Part shown: in pieces, positions 7,142 through 13,496 of the stretch
Numbering within the stretch: position 1 is the first letter of the stretch
Layout of the letters: each line of letters opens with the position of its first letter
Made by a program: the position numbers and the translations under genes
The notes under the pieces: generated by a model
Databases searched by the model: none
The model's input: only the letters and a program-made list of their open reading frames with translations
Told to the model about the DNA's origin: nothing
Assembly: GCF_009428905.1 (NCBI RefSeq)
Contig: NZ_WHYR01000012.1
Coordinates: 1 to 64,000, forward strand
DNA: 64,000 nt
Origin: Desulfofundulus thermobenzoicus
GTDB taxonomy: Bacteria; Bacillota; Desulfotomaculia; Desulfotomaculales; Desulfovirgulaceae
Direction of reading: 5' to 3'

Positions 7142-8818
7142 GTGGTGCTGTCAGTGGCCTACGCCGAGCCGACAAGGGAAATTTTAAACGAAGCCCTGAG
7201 CGGAAACGAAGAGACGAACAGCTTCATTTACGAAAACTATTTTCGGTTTATCCGTCACATAGCCGGTAAATTCGGCAACGTCGGGCTTGAATACGACGAT
7301 TTGATCAGCGTAGGCCACGTCGGTTTCCTCAAAGCGCTTCGTACGTTTGATCCGGGAAGGGGGATCAAGTTCGCCACATATCTGGCCTCCTGCGTCAAAA
7401 ACGAAATTCTGATGGAAGCGCGGAGGGCCAAAAGACAGAACAGCGGTGGGTACTTCCCGGTCAGCATCGACGCGCCGGTTTATTCCGACGGCGAAGGCAG
7501 CGAATTGACCCTGGCGGATATCGTTCCCACTCACGAGGATTACGACGCCTCACCTACCTTGAACGAAATCGAAAGGATTATCAAGGGCTTGCTGGAAAAG
7601 ATGTCTCCGGTCACCAGGAAGGCCGTCGCCGCCATGCTGGCCGGGAAAAACCAGCGGGAAGCCGCGGCTCTGACTGGAATCAGCCAAACATACGTAAGCC
7701 GGATATACAAAAAGTTTTTGGAAAAACTGGATGCCGGCCTGGTGCTCGCGGGAATAAGGGAAACCAGTTACCTCAAGGAGTTGGAACAAATGAAACCAAA
7801 GTATCCCCCGGAAAAGGTCCGCGAAGTGAAAAATCTACTCCGGGAAACAGATCTCAAATACAAAGAAATAGCGGAGAAAGCGGGCGTACCGTACAGCATG
7901 GTGGCCTATTACGGCAACCAGATAGATCGCGACAGGATTTCCAAAAGCGCCGGCGACCCCGCTCGCGGGAACGGGGGAATTGTTGCTCAGGGAAACGAGT
8001 CCGCCGCATCCGAACCAGCGTCGCGCGGGCAAGCGCCGGCGGAAGCGGAAATTGACCTGGCGGCGGTTGGAGCGGTGATGCCGGAAGTAGCCGCCGCGAC
8101 CGATCCGGCGGAACCGGAAATGCCGGGCGCGAACAAGATAATGGGGAGCCAGGAACTGGAGGGTGAACGCCAAATGGGAACGCCGGTGCCGAATTCCAGG
8201 ATTGAGCGGGCGCAGCCGCCGGCGAGCGGAGTAGTCACGTACCGCTTATCTCCGGAAGAACTGGCGGCCAGGTACGGACCGCCGAAGAACAGGTCGGGCG
8301 AAAAACCGGACGTTAAGGAAGCGCCGGAAGCGGAACCGTCCCCGGTGTCCTCTGAAACTTCCGGGCGGGAAAACCCTGGAGAACCGCCGCGAAACGGAGA
8401 ATTTGAGGTGGGTGGAACCGCCGCTTGCGGTGATTGCGGCGAGCCGGAAGGGAATGTCATGGGACTGGTTGACTGGTGTAAACCGAACATTCCGGCGGGT
8501 AAAGAACCCGTGATCAGCGTCACGAAAAACCAGACGTACTTAAACAGCGTAGCGGGAAAAATTTTCAGCGACGCCGGCGTGCGGCAAGTGAGAGTGGGTG
8601 TCCTTAACGGCACGATTGTCGTAGCCCCGGCTGATAAGACGACCAGAAATTCGTTCCGCGTCGCTTACGACGCCAAAAGCCTGGCCGCGAAAATAGGCGG
8701 CGCCGGTTTAGTTAAGCAGTTGCTGGCGAAGGGCGTGGTTTCCGGCAAATACCTGCTTGCGAAAAACGAGCGGTTCGGCTGGTGGGAAACGGCCGAGCTG
8801 TTAAAGGAAGGGGAATGA
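7142..8818 (+). CDS. Sigma-70-family protein with long extra C-terminal half
   Basis: Residues 10-95 match sigma region 2 (LEYDDLISVGHVGFLKALRTFDPGRGIKFATYLA, core of 2.2-2.4, split here for mention only) and about 138-198 form a region 4 helix-turn-helix (ISQTYVSRIYKK). A second helix-turn-helix follows at 222-260 (YKEIAEKAGVPYSMVAYYG). A low-complexity Pro/Glu/Ala linker of about 190 residues leads to a separate C-terminal domain (about 453-558). Ordinary sporulation-type sigma factors are 200-260 residues, so this is about twice the usual size. It probably directs RNA polymerase to the element's own promoters. The start (GTG 7142) has only a weak RBS; GTG 7154 is an alternative. Confidence 0.8.
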   Translation: MVLSVAYAEPTREILNEALSGNEETNSFIYENYFRFIRHIAGKFGNVGLEYDDLISVGHVGFLKALRTFDPGRGIKFATYLASCVKNEILMEARRAKRQNSGGYFPVSIDAPVYSDGEGSELTLADIVPTHEDYDASPTLNEIERIIKGLLEKMSPVTRKAVAAMLAGKNQREAAALTGISQTYVSRIYKKFLEKLDAGLVLAGIRETSYLKELEQMKPKYPPEKVREVKNLLRETDLKYKEIAEKAGVPYSMVAYYGNQIDRDRISKSAGDPARGNGGIVAQGNESAASEPASRGQAPAEAEIDLAAVGAVMPEVAAATDPAEPEMPGANKIMGSQELEGERQMGTPVPNSRIERAQPPASGVVTYRLSPEELAARYGPPKNRSGEKPDVKEAPEAEPSPVSSETSGRENPGEPPRNGEFEVGGTAACGDCGEPEGNVMGLVDWCKPNIPAGKEPVISVTKNQTYLNSVAGKIFSDAGVRQVRVGVLNGTIVVAPADKTTRNSFRVAYDAKSLAAKIGGAGLVKQLLAKGVVSGKYLLAKNERFGWWETAELLKEGE

Positions 8819-8821
8819 GTG

Positions 8822-9517
8822 ATGAGTCATTTTTTCACCGTGGTTCTGGTACCCGCAGATACTGAAAACATCGAAGAAAAAGTCAGCGAATTGCTGGCTC
8901 CTTATAACGAAAACCGTGAAGTGGAGCCTTACGAAACCGATTGTTGGTGCATAGGCTTGAAAGCGCGCCAAGAATCGCGGGAGATCGCCGACGAAAAATA
9001 CCGGCCACTAGATGAGATTCGAAAAGAATTTTGGACCGACGAACGGATAAAAAAAGCGCTCGAAAATCCCGATATATTCAAGGTTACAGACAAGGAATGG
9101 GAAAACTTCCCCACCCGGCTCGAATGGGAGCATGTCCGCGAACAAGCGGAGAAAGATCACCTGCTGTATCAAAAACCGAACCCGGAATGCCAGAATTGCG
9201 GCGGCACGGGCAAATACATAACCACGTATAACCCGCGAGCCAAATGGGACTGGTGGGTTATTGGCGGCCGTTATGACGGGCGCGTCGGAAGCGGTTCAGC
9301 AAACCCCAACATTGCCCCGGTATCCGTGTTGTTGGAAAAAGATGTCATGCCATTCGCCGTTGTGACGCCGAACGGGAAATGGCACGAACGAGGTAAGATG
9401 GGATGGTTCGGCATGAGTTTTGACAACAAAGAGGAGAATGACTGGACCGAAAAAGTCCGGAGCATTTTCGAAAAGCATCGGGATTGCCTGGCGGTAGGAT
9501 GTGATTTGCATATTTAA
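8822..9517 (+). CDS. Hypothetical protein with WDWWVIGGRY motif, 231 aa
   Basis: ATG at 8822 follows AAGGGGAATGAGTG. The protein has a single CxxC zinc-knuckle-like motif (CQNCGGTG, about residue 120) and the striking KWDWWVIGGRYDG stretch that I have seen in uncharacterised proteins of phages and actinobacterial or clostridial plasmids. The function of that family is unknown to me. It is in the same transcription unit as the sigma-like gene (3 bases between stop and start). Confidence 0.65.
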   Translation: MSHFFTVVLVPADTENIEEKVSELLAPYNENREVEPYETDCWCIGLKARQESREIADEKYRPLDEIRKEFWTDERIKKALENPDIFKVTDKEWENFPTRLEWEHVREQAEKDHLLYQKPNPECQNCGGTGKYITTYNPRAKWDWWVIGGRYDGRVGSGSANPNIAPVSVLLEKDVMPFAVVTPNGKWHERGKMGWFGMSFDNKEENDWTEKVRSIFEKHRDCLAVGCDLHI

Positions 9518-9577
9518 CAGCAGCGGAGGTGAAACTTTGGTCCCTATGCGCTTAAAAGGGAAGATCGCCCCGGGTAC

Positions 9578-9763
9578 GTGGTGGGATTTATCGCCGACGA
9601 GGGGTTGGCGCGGTTGCTCGCCGCCGCTCCGGAGCTTTTAAAGGCATGTGAACAAGCACATGAATACTTTGCCTCAGCTTCCCTTACGGAATCTGATTCC
9701 CGGGAAAGCGTTTTGGCGCGGATGTTGAAAAACGTGATCAGGAAAGCGGGTGGGAAAAGTTAA
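9578..9763 (+). CDS. Small hypothetical protein, at least 61 aa, start uncertain
   Basis: The protein-like frame (GPYALKRED...VVGFIADEGLARLLAAAPELLKACE) is open upstream of the first usable GTG (9578) back to a stop near 9530. There a good GCGGAGGTGAAAC site is followed only by TTT/GGT in this frame. Either translation starts at GTG 9578 without an RBS, or the original start codon has been lost. Small proteins with an APELL(K/E)A motif are common in phage early regions; no function is known. Confidence 0.5.
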   Translation: MVGFIADEGLARLLAAAPELLKACEQAHEYFASASLTESDSRESVLARMLKNVIRKAGGKS

Positions 9764-9775
9764 CCATGGAATCTT

Positions 9776-9883
9776 TCAATGGCAGGCTGCCTGTTCGGTG
9801 GCAAAAAGATATGCCGTCGCGATGATCACGGCGGCAGCATTAGCTCCGGGTGATATCACAACGTAAATATGGCTCCTTTTCAT
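9776..9883 (-). CDS. Possible small hydrophobic peptide, 35 aa
   Basis: On the minus strand MKRSHIYVVISPG is followed by a hydrophobic stretch (ANAAAVIIATAYLF) that could span a membrane. A GAGGAGGGG site lies about 16 bases upstream, which is somewhat far. It is antisense to an otherwise empty 209-bp gap. It could be a small membrane peptide or chance. Confidence 0.2.
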   Translation of the reverse strand: MKRSHIYVVISPGANAAAVIIATAYLFATEQAACH

Positions 9884-9916
9884 GGCATTGTAATCAAATT
9901 CCCCTCCTCTCCCCAC

Positions 9917-9950
9917 TTCAGGGCCGGGTGACATAAAGTCCGGCCCTGAA
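9917..9950 (+). terminator. Perfect 11-bp hairpin
   Basis: TTCAGGGCCGG pairs with CCGGCCCTGAA over a 12-nt loop, 23 bases before the next gene. No U-tract follows, so it may be an attenuator or a protein binding site rather than a terminator. Confidence 0.45.
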
Positions 9951-9972
9951 GCTTTACAAGGGGTGATGAATT

Positions 9973-10161
9973 GTGACAGCCTTATGTAAAACTCGCAAAC
10001 ATTGCGCCAAGTGCGGAGAAATATTCCGTTGCAACAGCAACCGGCAGAAGTGGTGCCCGAAATGCAGCGAATACGGTAAACGAGAAACAAGCCGGAAAAC
10101 CAGCGCCAGGTGGAGGGAGAAGAAGGCGACCGAAAAGCGGATCCAGCGGGAATCATGGTGA
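9973..10161 (+). CDS. Small zinc-ribbon protein, 62 aa
   Basis: GTG start after AAGGGGTGATG. It has two CxxC pairs (CAKCGEIF at residue 11 and CPKCSEYG at 28) joined by an NRQKW spacer, then a basic helix. The same layout (CELCG...NNRQKYCSDC plus basic tail) occurs in residues 102-140 of the next gene, so the two are related zinc ribbons, perhaps one copied from the other. It is likely nucleic-acid binding; this is inference. Confidence 0.65.
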   Translation: MTALCKTRKHCAKCGEIFRCNSNRQKWCPKCSEYGKRETSRKTSARWREKKATEKRIQRESW

Positions 10162-10200
10162 CATTTTAGACGACCTCCAAAGCCTTGATATACAAGGATC

Positions 10201-10264
10201 ATTTTGTCCGCATTTAGACATTGCGCGTAGGTAAATACGTGTCCGGTCTAAATGCGGACAAAAT
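10201..10264. repeat. 19-bp perfect inverted repeat
   Basis: ATTTTGTCCGCATTTAGAC at 10201-10219 is exactly complementary to 10246-10264, with a 26-nt centre. It lies upstream of the zinc-ribbon gene at 10302 with no T-run, followed by a small CGGC/GCCG-TTTT hairpin. It could be an operator or recombinase site. Confidence 0.85.
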
Positions 10265-10301
10265 CGGCCTCAAAAAGCCGTTTTGAAAGCGAGGTGGCAA
10301 A

Positions 10302-10793
10302 GTGCAGGTTATTTTAGAACCGCTGGCGGATTTTTCCCCAGCCGTCAAACATGGAAAAGGCTGGTGCCCGTATTGCGGTCGGGAAACCGCATTCGGCTGG
10401 GATTTCCGGCTGAACGTCGCCCGTTGTCTGGGCTGCGGTATTTCGGAGCGGGATTTTTACGTCAGGAAATTCAATAATTTATGGCCTGACGGTTCACTGG
10501 AATCTTACGAGCGATCCGTGAAGAAAGCCGGACTGGAATACGACGCTCCTTTTCCTTGGGAAAAGAAAAAGCCGAAAATTAACATCCCTGAAAGGCGTCA
10601 ATGTGAGTGTGAACTGTGCGGGAAAGTTGTTCCGGCTGCCAATAACAGGCAAAAATACTGCTCCGATTGCTCCTTAATCGCCCGGCGAAAAAAGGAACGG
10701 GATCGCAAGCGGAGAGTTAGGCATGGTTGTCAACCACCCCTCAATAAATTGAGGGGCTTGCCCTGGCGGGGGCAAGGGCAACTGGTTGACTAG
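10302..10793 (+). CDS. Double zinc-ribbon protein, 3' end replaced by IsrB element
   Basis: It starts at GTG after GCGAGGTGG. The N-terminal half has CPYCG and CLGCG (residues 22 and 42), the C-terminal half CELCG and CSDC with a basic tail. From about codon 143 the frame runs into the left end of the IsrB element (10729 onward), so the last 21 residues are encoded by transposon sequence and the native C-terminus has been lost. It is probably nucleic-acid binding. Whether it is still functional is uncertain, as the basic tail is the only part disturbed. Confidence 0.65.
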   Translation: MQVILEPLADFSPAVKHGKGWCPYCGRETAFGWDFRLNVARCLGCGISERDFYVRKFNNLWPDGSLESYERSVKKAGLEYDAPFPWEKKKPKINIPERRQCECELCGKVVPAANNRQKYCSDCSLIARRKKERDRKRRVRHGCQPPLNKLRGLPWRGQGQLVD

Positions 10794-10957
10794 GCGGCGG
10801 GCCTATGCCCGCAGGGGTCCGTGGGGCTATCCAATCACTTCCGGATGTTTCGCCAGTCCGGATTATGTGAGGCAGAACCGCTCAATGCCGCGGCCGACAA
10901 AGACCGGCCTAAGCCCTGCGGACAGCGCCGAGGCGACAATCACTCCGAAAGGAGGCC
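10729..10957 (+). ncRNA. Omega-RNA (HEARO-type) of the IsrB element
   Basis: The 229 bases before isrB are conserved almost base for base in two other places (12818-13045 and 39479-39705), although no common protein is encoded there. They start with the hairpin CCCCTCAATAAATTGAGGGG, then CTTGCC/GGCAAG, GCCGG/CCGGC-type hairpins and a long-range GTCCG/CGGAC pairing. In OMEGA systems of the IscB/IsrB family the scaffold RNA lies directly upstream of the nuclease gene and the guide is at its 5' end, outside the transposon. The guide of this copy would therefore be the bases just before 10729. Known family behaviour; expression here is inferred. Confidence 0.8.
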
Positions 10958-12003
10958 GTGTATCGGCAAATGATTACCAGAGTGCCTGTGGTAAGTATGG
11001 ATGGAAAACCCCTCATGCCAACCACGTCCAGAAAGGCCAGATTACTCATAAAGGACGGTCTAGCAAAGCCCCGGAGGAACAAGCTGGGGCTTTTCTACGT
11101 CCAGATGCTCCGTCCCGTGGGCACGAAGACCCAGCCGTTTTCCCTAGCCGTAGACCCTGGGGCGAAATACGACGGCGTAGCCGTAGCCTCCCACTGACAA
11201 GTGGAGCTGATGGCTATGGTTTTCCTACCGAACGATGTTTCTAAAAAGATGGAAACTCGCAGAAATCTGCGCCGGGCCAGGAGGTACCGTAAGACGCCCC
11301 GGCGCCCGGCCAGATTCGACAACCGCAGGAGGAAAGGTTACTGGCTGGCCCCCACCCAGCGGTCCAAGGTGGAGACCAGGCTGAAAATCGTCCGGGAACT
11401 TTGCAGGGTTTACCCGATCAGGCTTATTGTTACCGAGGATATGAGGTACAACCACCACAAGTACCGCGACGGCAGGTATTTTTCCACGGTCGAAATCGGC
11501 AAGACCCTCACCTATCGGGAGTATCGGAAAATAGCCGAACTGAAGCTTGTGGAGGTCTCCGATACGGATGCCTGGCGGGAAAGATTTGGTCTTACAAAAC
11601 AAACGGACAAAAAGTGGGAGCAGGTGCCGGAGACCCATACAAACGATGCAGTGGCGATGCTGATGGGCATTACCGGCTGCCATAATAACCCGGACGCCCC
11701 TTTTTATGTTTGGCGCAGGCTGCGCTACGCCCGGCGGAGCCTTTACCGGCAGAATCCGCAGAGGGGCGGTGCCCGCCCGCGCTTCGGGGGCACCGCCAGC
11801 GGCGGCTTCCTCCGCAAAGGCGACTGGGTGGAGGCGGAGAAGGCCGGCAAAATATATCGCGGCTGGGTGTGCGGCCTGCCCACGGAAACCACGAAGCTTG
11901 TGGGTGTGGCGGACGCGGACGGCAAGCGAATTGGGCAGTTCAGTCTGAGAAAGGTGAGGTTACTGGCAAGATCAACAGGATTCTCGTGGAAGGAGGTGAA
12001 GGC
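10729..12003 (+). mobile_element. IsrB element (IS200/IS605-like), right end missing
   Basis: The left end at GTCAACCACCCCTC is shared with the two short derivatives. Their right end (hairpin TCCCCTGAATGAATTCAGGG, ending about 40 bases later in GATGATCTTG) is absent here; homology to it stops near 12003. With only one end, and no TnpA present, this copy should be unable to move by itself. Confidence 0.75.
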
Positions 12004-12052
12004 CACATTCACCCAATTTTTATTGACAGGAGATGGTAGAAATGACAAGTAA
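10958..12052 (+). pseudogene. isrB: IsrB RNA-guided nickase, interrupted by one in-frame TGA
   Basis: The first part has the PLMP motif (MDGKPLMP, residue about 16) and RuvC-I (SLAVDPGAKYDG, Asp near 66). After the stop at codon 80 (11195-11197) the same frame continues with the Arg-rich bridge (RRNLRRARRYRK), RuvC-II (LIVTEDMRYN) and RuvC-III (ETHTNDAVAML). No HNH domain lies between RuvC-II and III, so this is IsrB, not IscB; the known Desulfovirgula IsrB is a single-strand nickase of about 350 residues. All three RuvC acids are present. The only defects are the TGA (possibly from CGA) and a replaced C-terminus (last 18 residues differ from the end kept at 39850). GTG start with AAAGGAGG. 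Confidence 0.85.
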
Positions 12053-12815
12053 CCTCCAATTCGGAGATTGGCTATCCGATGACGAAACGCAGGAGTTCGA
12101 CCCCTATGGCCTAGTGCCGTCGGCGGAAGAAGCGGCGCTTGAAGCCCTGGAACCGGAAAATGAACCGGACCGGCTCGACGCCCTGATGGTTCGCGCCGCC
12201 GGGGGTGATGCCGCGAGAGACGGCGGGGAGCTCGGGTTTTTGCTCGCCGAGGCGCTGGACCGGGAACCCTGTGACGGCAGGCGGGAAAAAGTGACCCTGA
12301 AAGTTAGAGTACCCATGTCGGCGCCGGCGTCTTTCCCGGAGGACGATCCGTATTGCCGGCCCTTCACCCTGGACGAGGCCCGCGCGACGCTGGCGAGCGG
12401 TGGGGATACTAAAAAAGCGAAGGTGCTCATGACTTATCTGCCCGATCCCGGTCTCTTCGACGAGGACTACCGCCCCCTGGGCAGAAGCCAGGCGATCGTG
12501 GCGGAAATCAAGGGACGCATCGTGCATCTTTTCCTGCAGCACAGGCCGGGAGACGGAAAACGCCGCGCCGGGTGGCGGATAATCAGTATCATGGTCGAGC
12601 ACGAAGCAGCCGTAGCCCAGCGCGTGCCGTTCGATTTCGGCAAATACGGCATAAGAGTCGGGGCGAAAGTCAATAAGCCGGTAACCGGCGTGGTCGAGGC
12701 GGTGTACCCGAATTTTGCCTACATCCGTACGAGGTGGGACGAGAGGGTGATTGTATACCCGGGGGATTTGGCGGCCGCACCGGAAAAATCTACAAAGGGG
12801 GTTGCGAAATTGTGA
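12042..12815 (+). CDS. Hypothetical protein, 257 aa
   Basis: I chose the ATG at 12042, nine bases after AGGAG, over the ATG at 12033 which abuts the RBS. The first 90 residues are acidic and low-complexity; the rest (GRSQAIVAEIKGRIVHLFLQHR, VGAKVNKPVTGVVEAVYP) looks beta-rich, ending in a barrel-like repeat reminiscent of an SH3- or KOW-type fold. I cannot assign a family. Its start overlaps the 3' end of the isrB frame, and its stop directly precedes the left end of the next omega-RNA element, so it is sandwiched between two insertions. Confidence 0.55.
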   Translation: MTSNLQFGDWLSDDETQEFDPYGLVPSAEEAALEALEPENEPDRLDALMVRAAGGDAARDGGELGFLLAEALDREPCDGRREKVTLKVRVPMSAPASFPEDDPYCRPFTLDEARATLASGGDTKKAKVLMTYLPDPGLFDEDYRPLGRSQAIVAEIKGRIVHLFLQHRPGDGKRRAGWRIISIMVEHEAAVAQRVPFDFGKYGIRVGAKVNKPVTGVVEAVYPNFAYIRTRWDERVIVYPGDLAAAPEKSTKGVAKL

Positions 12816-12817
12816 TT

Positions 12818-13045
12818 GTCAACCACCCCTCAATGAATTGAGGGGCTTGCCTTGGCGGGGGCAAGGGCAACTGGCTGACCAGGCGGCTGAGAAAGCAGCA
12901 GGGGTCCGTGGGGCTACCCAATCACTTCCGGGTGTTTCGCCAGCCCGGATTATGTGAGGCAGAACCGCTCAATGCCGCGGCCGGCAAAGACCGGCCTAAG
13001 CCTTGCGGACGGCGCCGAGGCGACAATCACTCCGAAAGGAGGCCG
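12818..13045 (+). ncRNA. Omega-RNA scaffold, second copy
   Basis: Nearly identical to 10729-10957, with compensating or neutral changes (for example the first hairpin is CCCCTCAATGAATTGAGGGG). The 5' guide position is occupied by different sequence, the end of the gene at 12042-12815, so this RNA would address a different target. Confidence 0.75.
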
Positions 13046-13141
13046 TGTATCGGCAATGTTTCAAAGAGTGCCCGTGGAAGGAGGTGGCGGCGCATTCCTC
13101 CCCTGAATGAATTCAGAGGAATCCTGCGCCGATGATCTTGA
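12818..13141 (+). mobile_element. Non-autonomous IsrB-derived element, 324 bp
   Basis: It has the same left end and omega-RNA scaffold as the isrB copy. After the first codons of isrB it jumps (near 13075) to the last codons and right end, which carries the hairpin CCCTGAATGAATTCAGAGGA and ends in GATGATCTTG. Only both ends and the RNA remain. It depends on a transposase in trans. Confidence 0.85.
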
Positions 13142-13145
13142 AAAA

Positions 13146-13201
13146 ACCGGTTCCAGCTCAGAGTCTAGAGCCATAAGGCTTTCAGAGTTTTTGGAACCGG
13201 T
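13146..13201. repeat. Inverted repeat with ACCGGTTCCA arms
   Basis: ACCGGTTCCA (13146-13155) is complementary to TGGAACCGGT (13192-13201), with a further GAACCGGTTT at 13204-13213. It directly follows the right end of the short IsrB element and may be an operator or remnant of older sequence. I see no gene in 13142-13496. Confidence 0.7.
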
Positions 13202-13332
13202 AGAACCGGTTTTGCCAGCAATTCATCATGTATTTTTTTTAGCCAGGGACCACAAAATCCCCGGCTTTCGCATTTTTAGGGGGCCGGATTTTCTCGCTCC
13301 TTGCCGACCCCTTACCCGTTCCTCTTCCTGGT

Positions 13333-13377
13333 AAATCCCCGGGCACAAATAAATAATGCCCGGGGATTTCTTTTTTT
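13333..13377 (+). terminator. Strong intrinsic terminator
   Basis: A 13-bp perfect stem (AAATCCCCGGGCA with TGCCCGGGGATTT) over an 11-nt loop is followed by CTTTTTTT. It would end transcription coming from 12042 or the omega-RNA. Confidence 0.9.
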
Positions 13378-13427
13378 AAGCATTCCAGGATGGGAAATAT
13401 AGCATCATTGGAACCGCTGTGATTATA

Positions 13428-13443
13428 TTCACAATATTGTGAA
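13428..13443. promoter_or_regulatory. 16-bp palindrome upstream of the primase-helicase gene
   Basis: TTCACAATATTGTGAA is a perfect palindrome 54 bases before the start at 13497 and just after a strong terminator, so it lies where the promoter of the replication operon must be. It is a probable operator; its regulator is unknown. Confidence 0.65.
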
Positions 13444-13496
13444 GATTCGCCGTCTGTTCCGTTCAGCACGGCAAAACTGTCAAGGAGCGATAAGGC

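Noticed and set aside
9917-9950. Classical intrinsic terminator
   Set aside because: The stem is perfect but no U-tract follows on either strand; kept only as a hairpin of uncertain role.
10786-11244. A 152-aa plus-strand reading frame across the omega-RNA
   Set aside because: It has no RBS, reads out of frame through the conserved RNA and isrB start, and the other RNA copies do not keep it.
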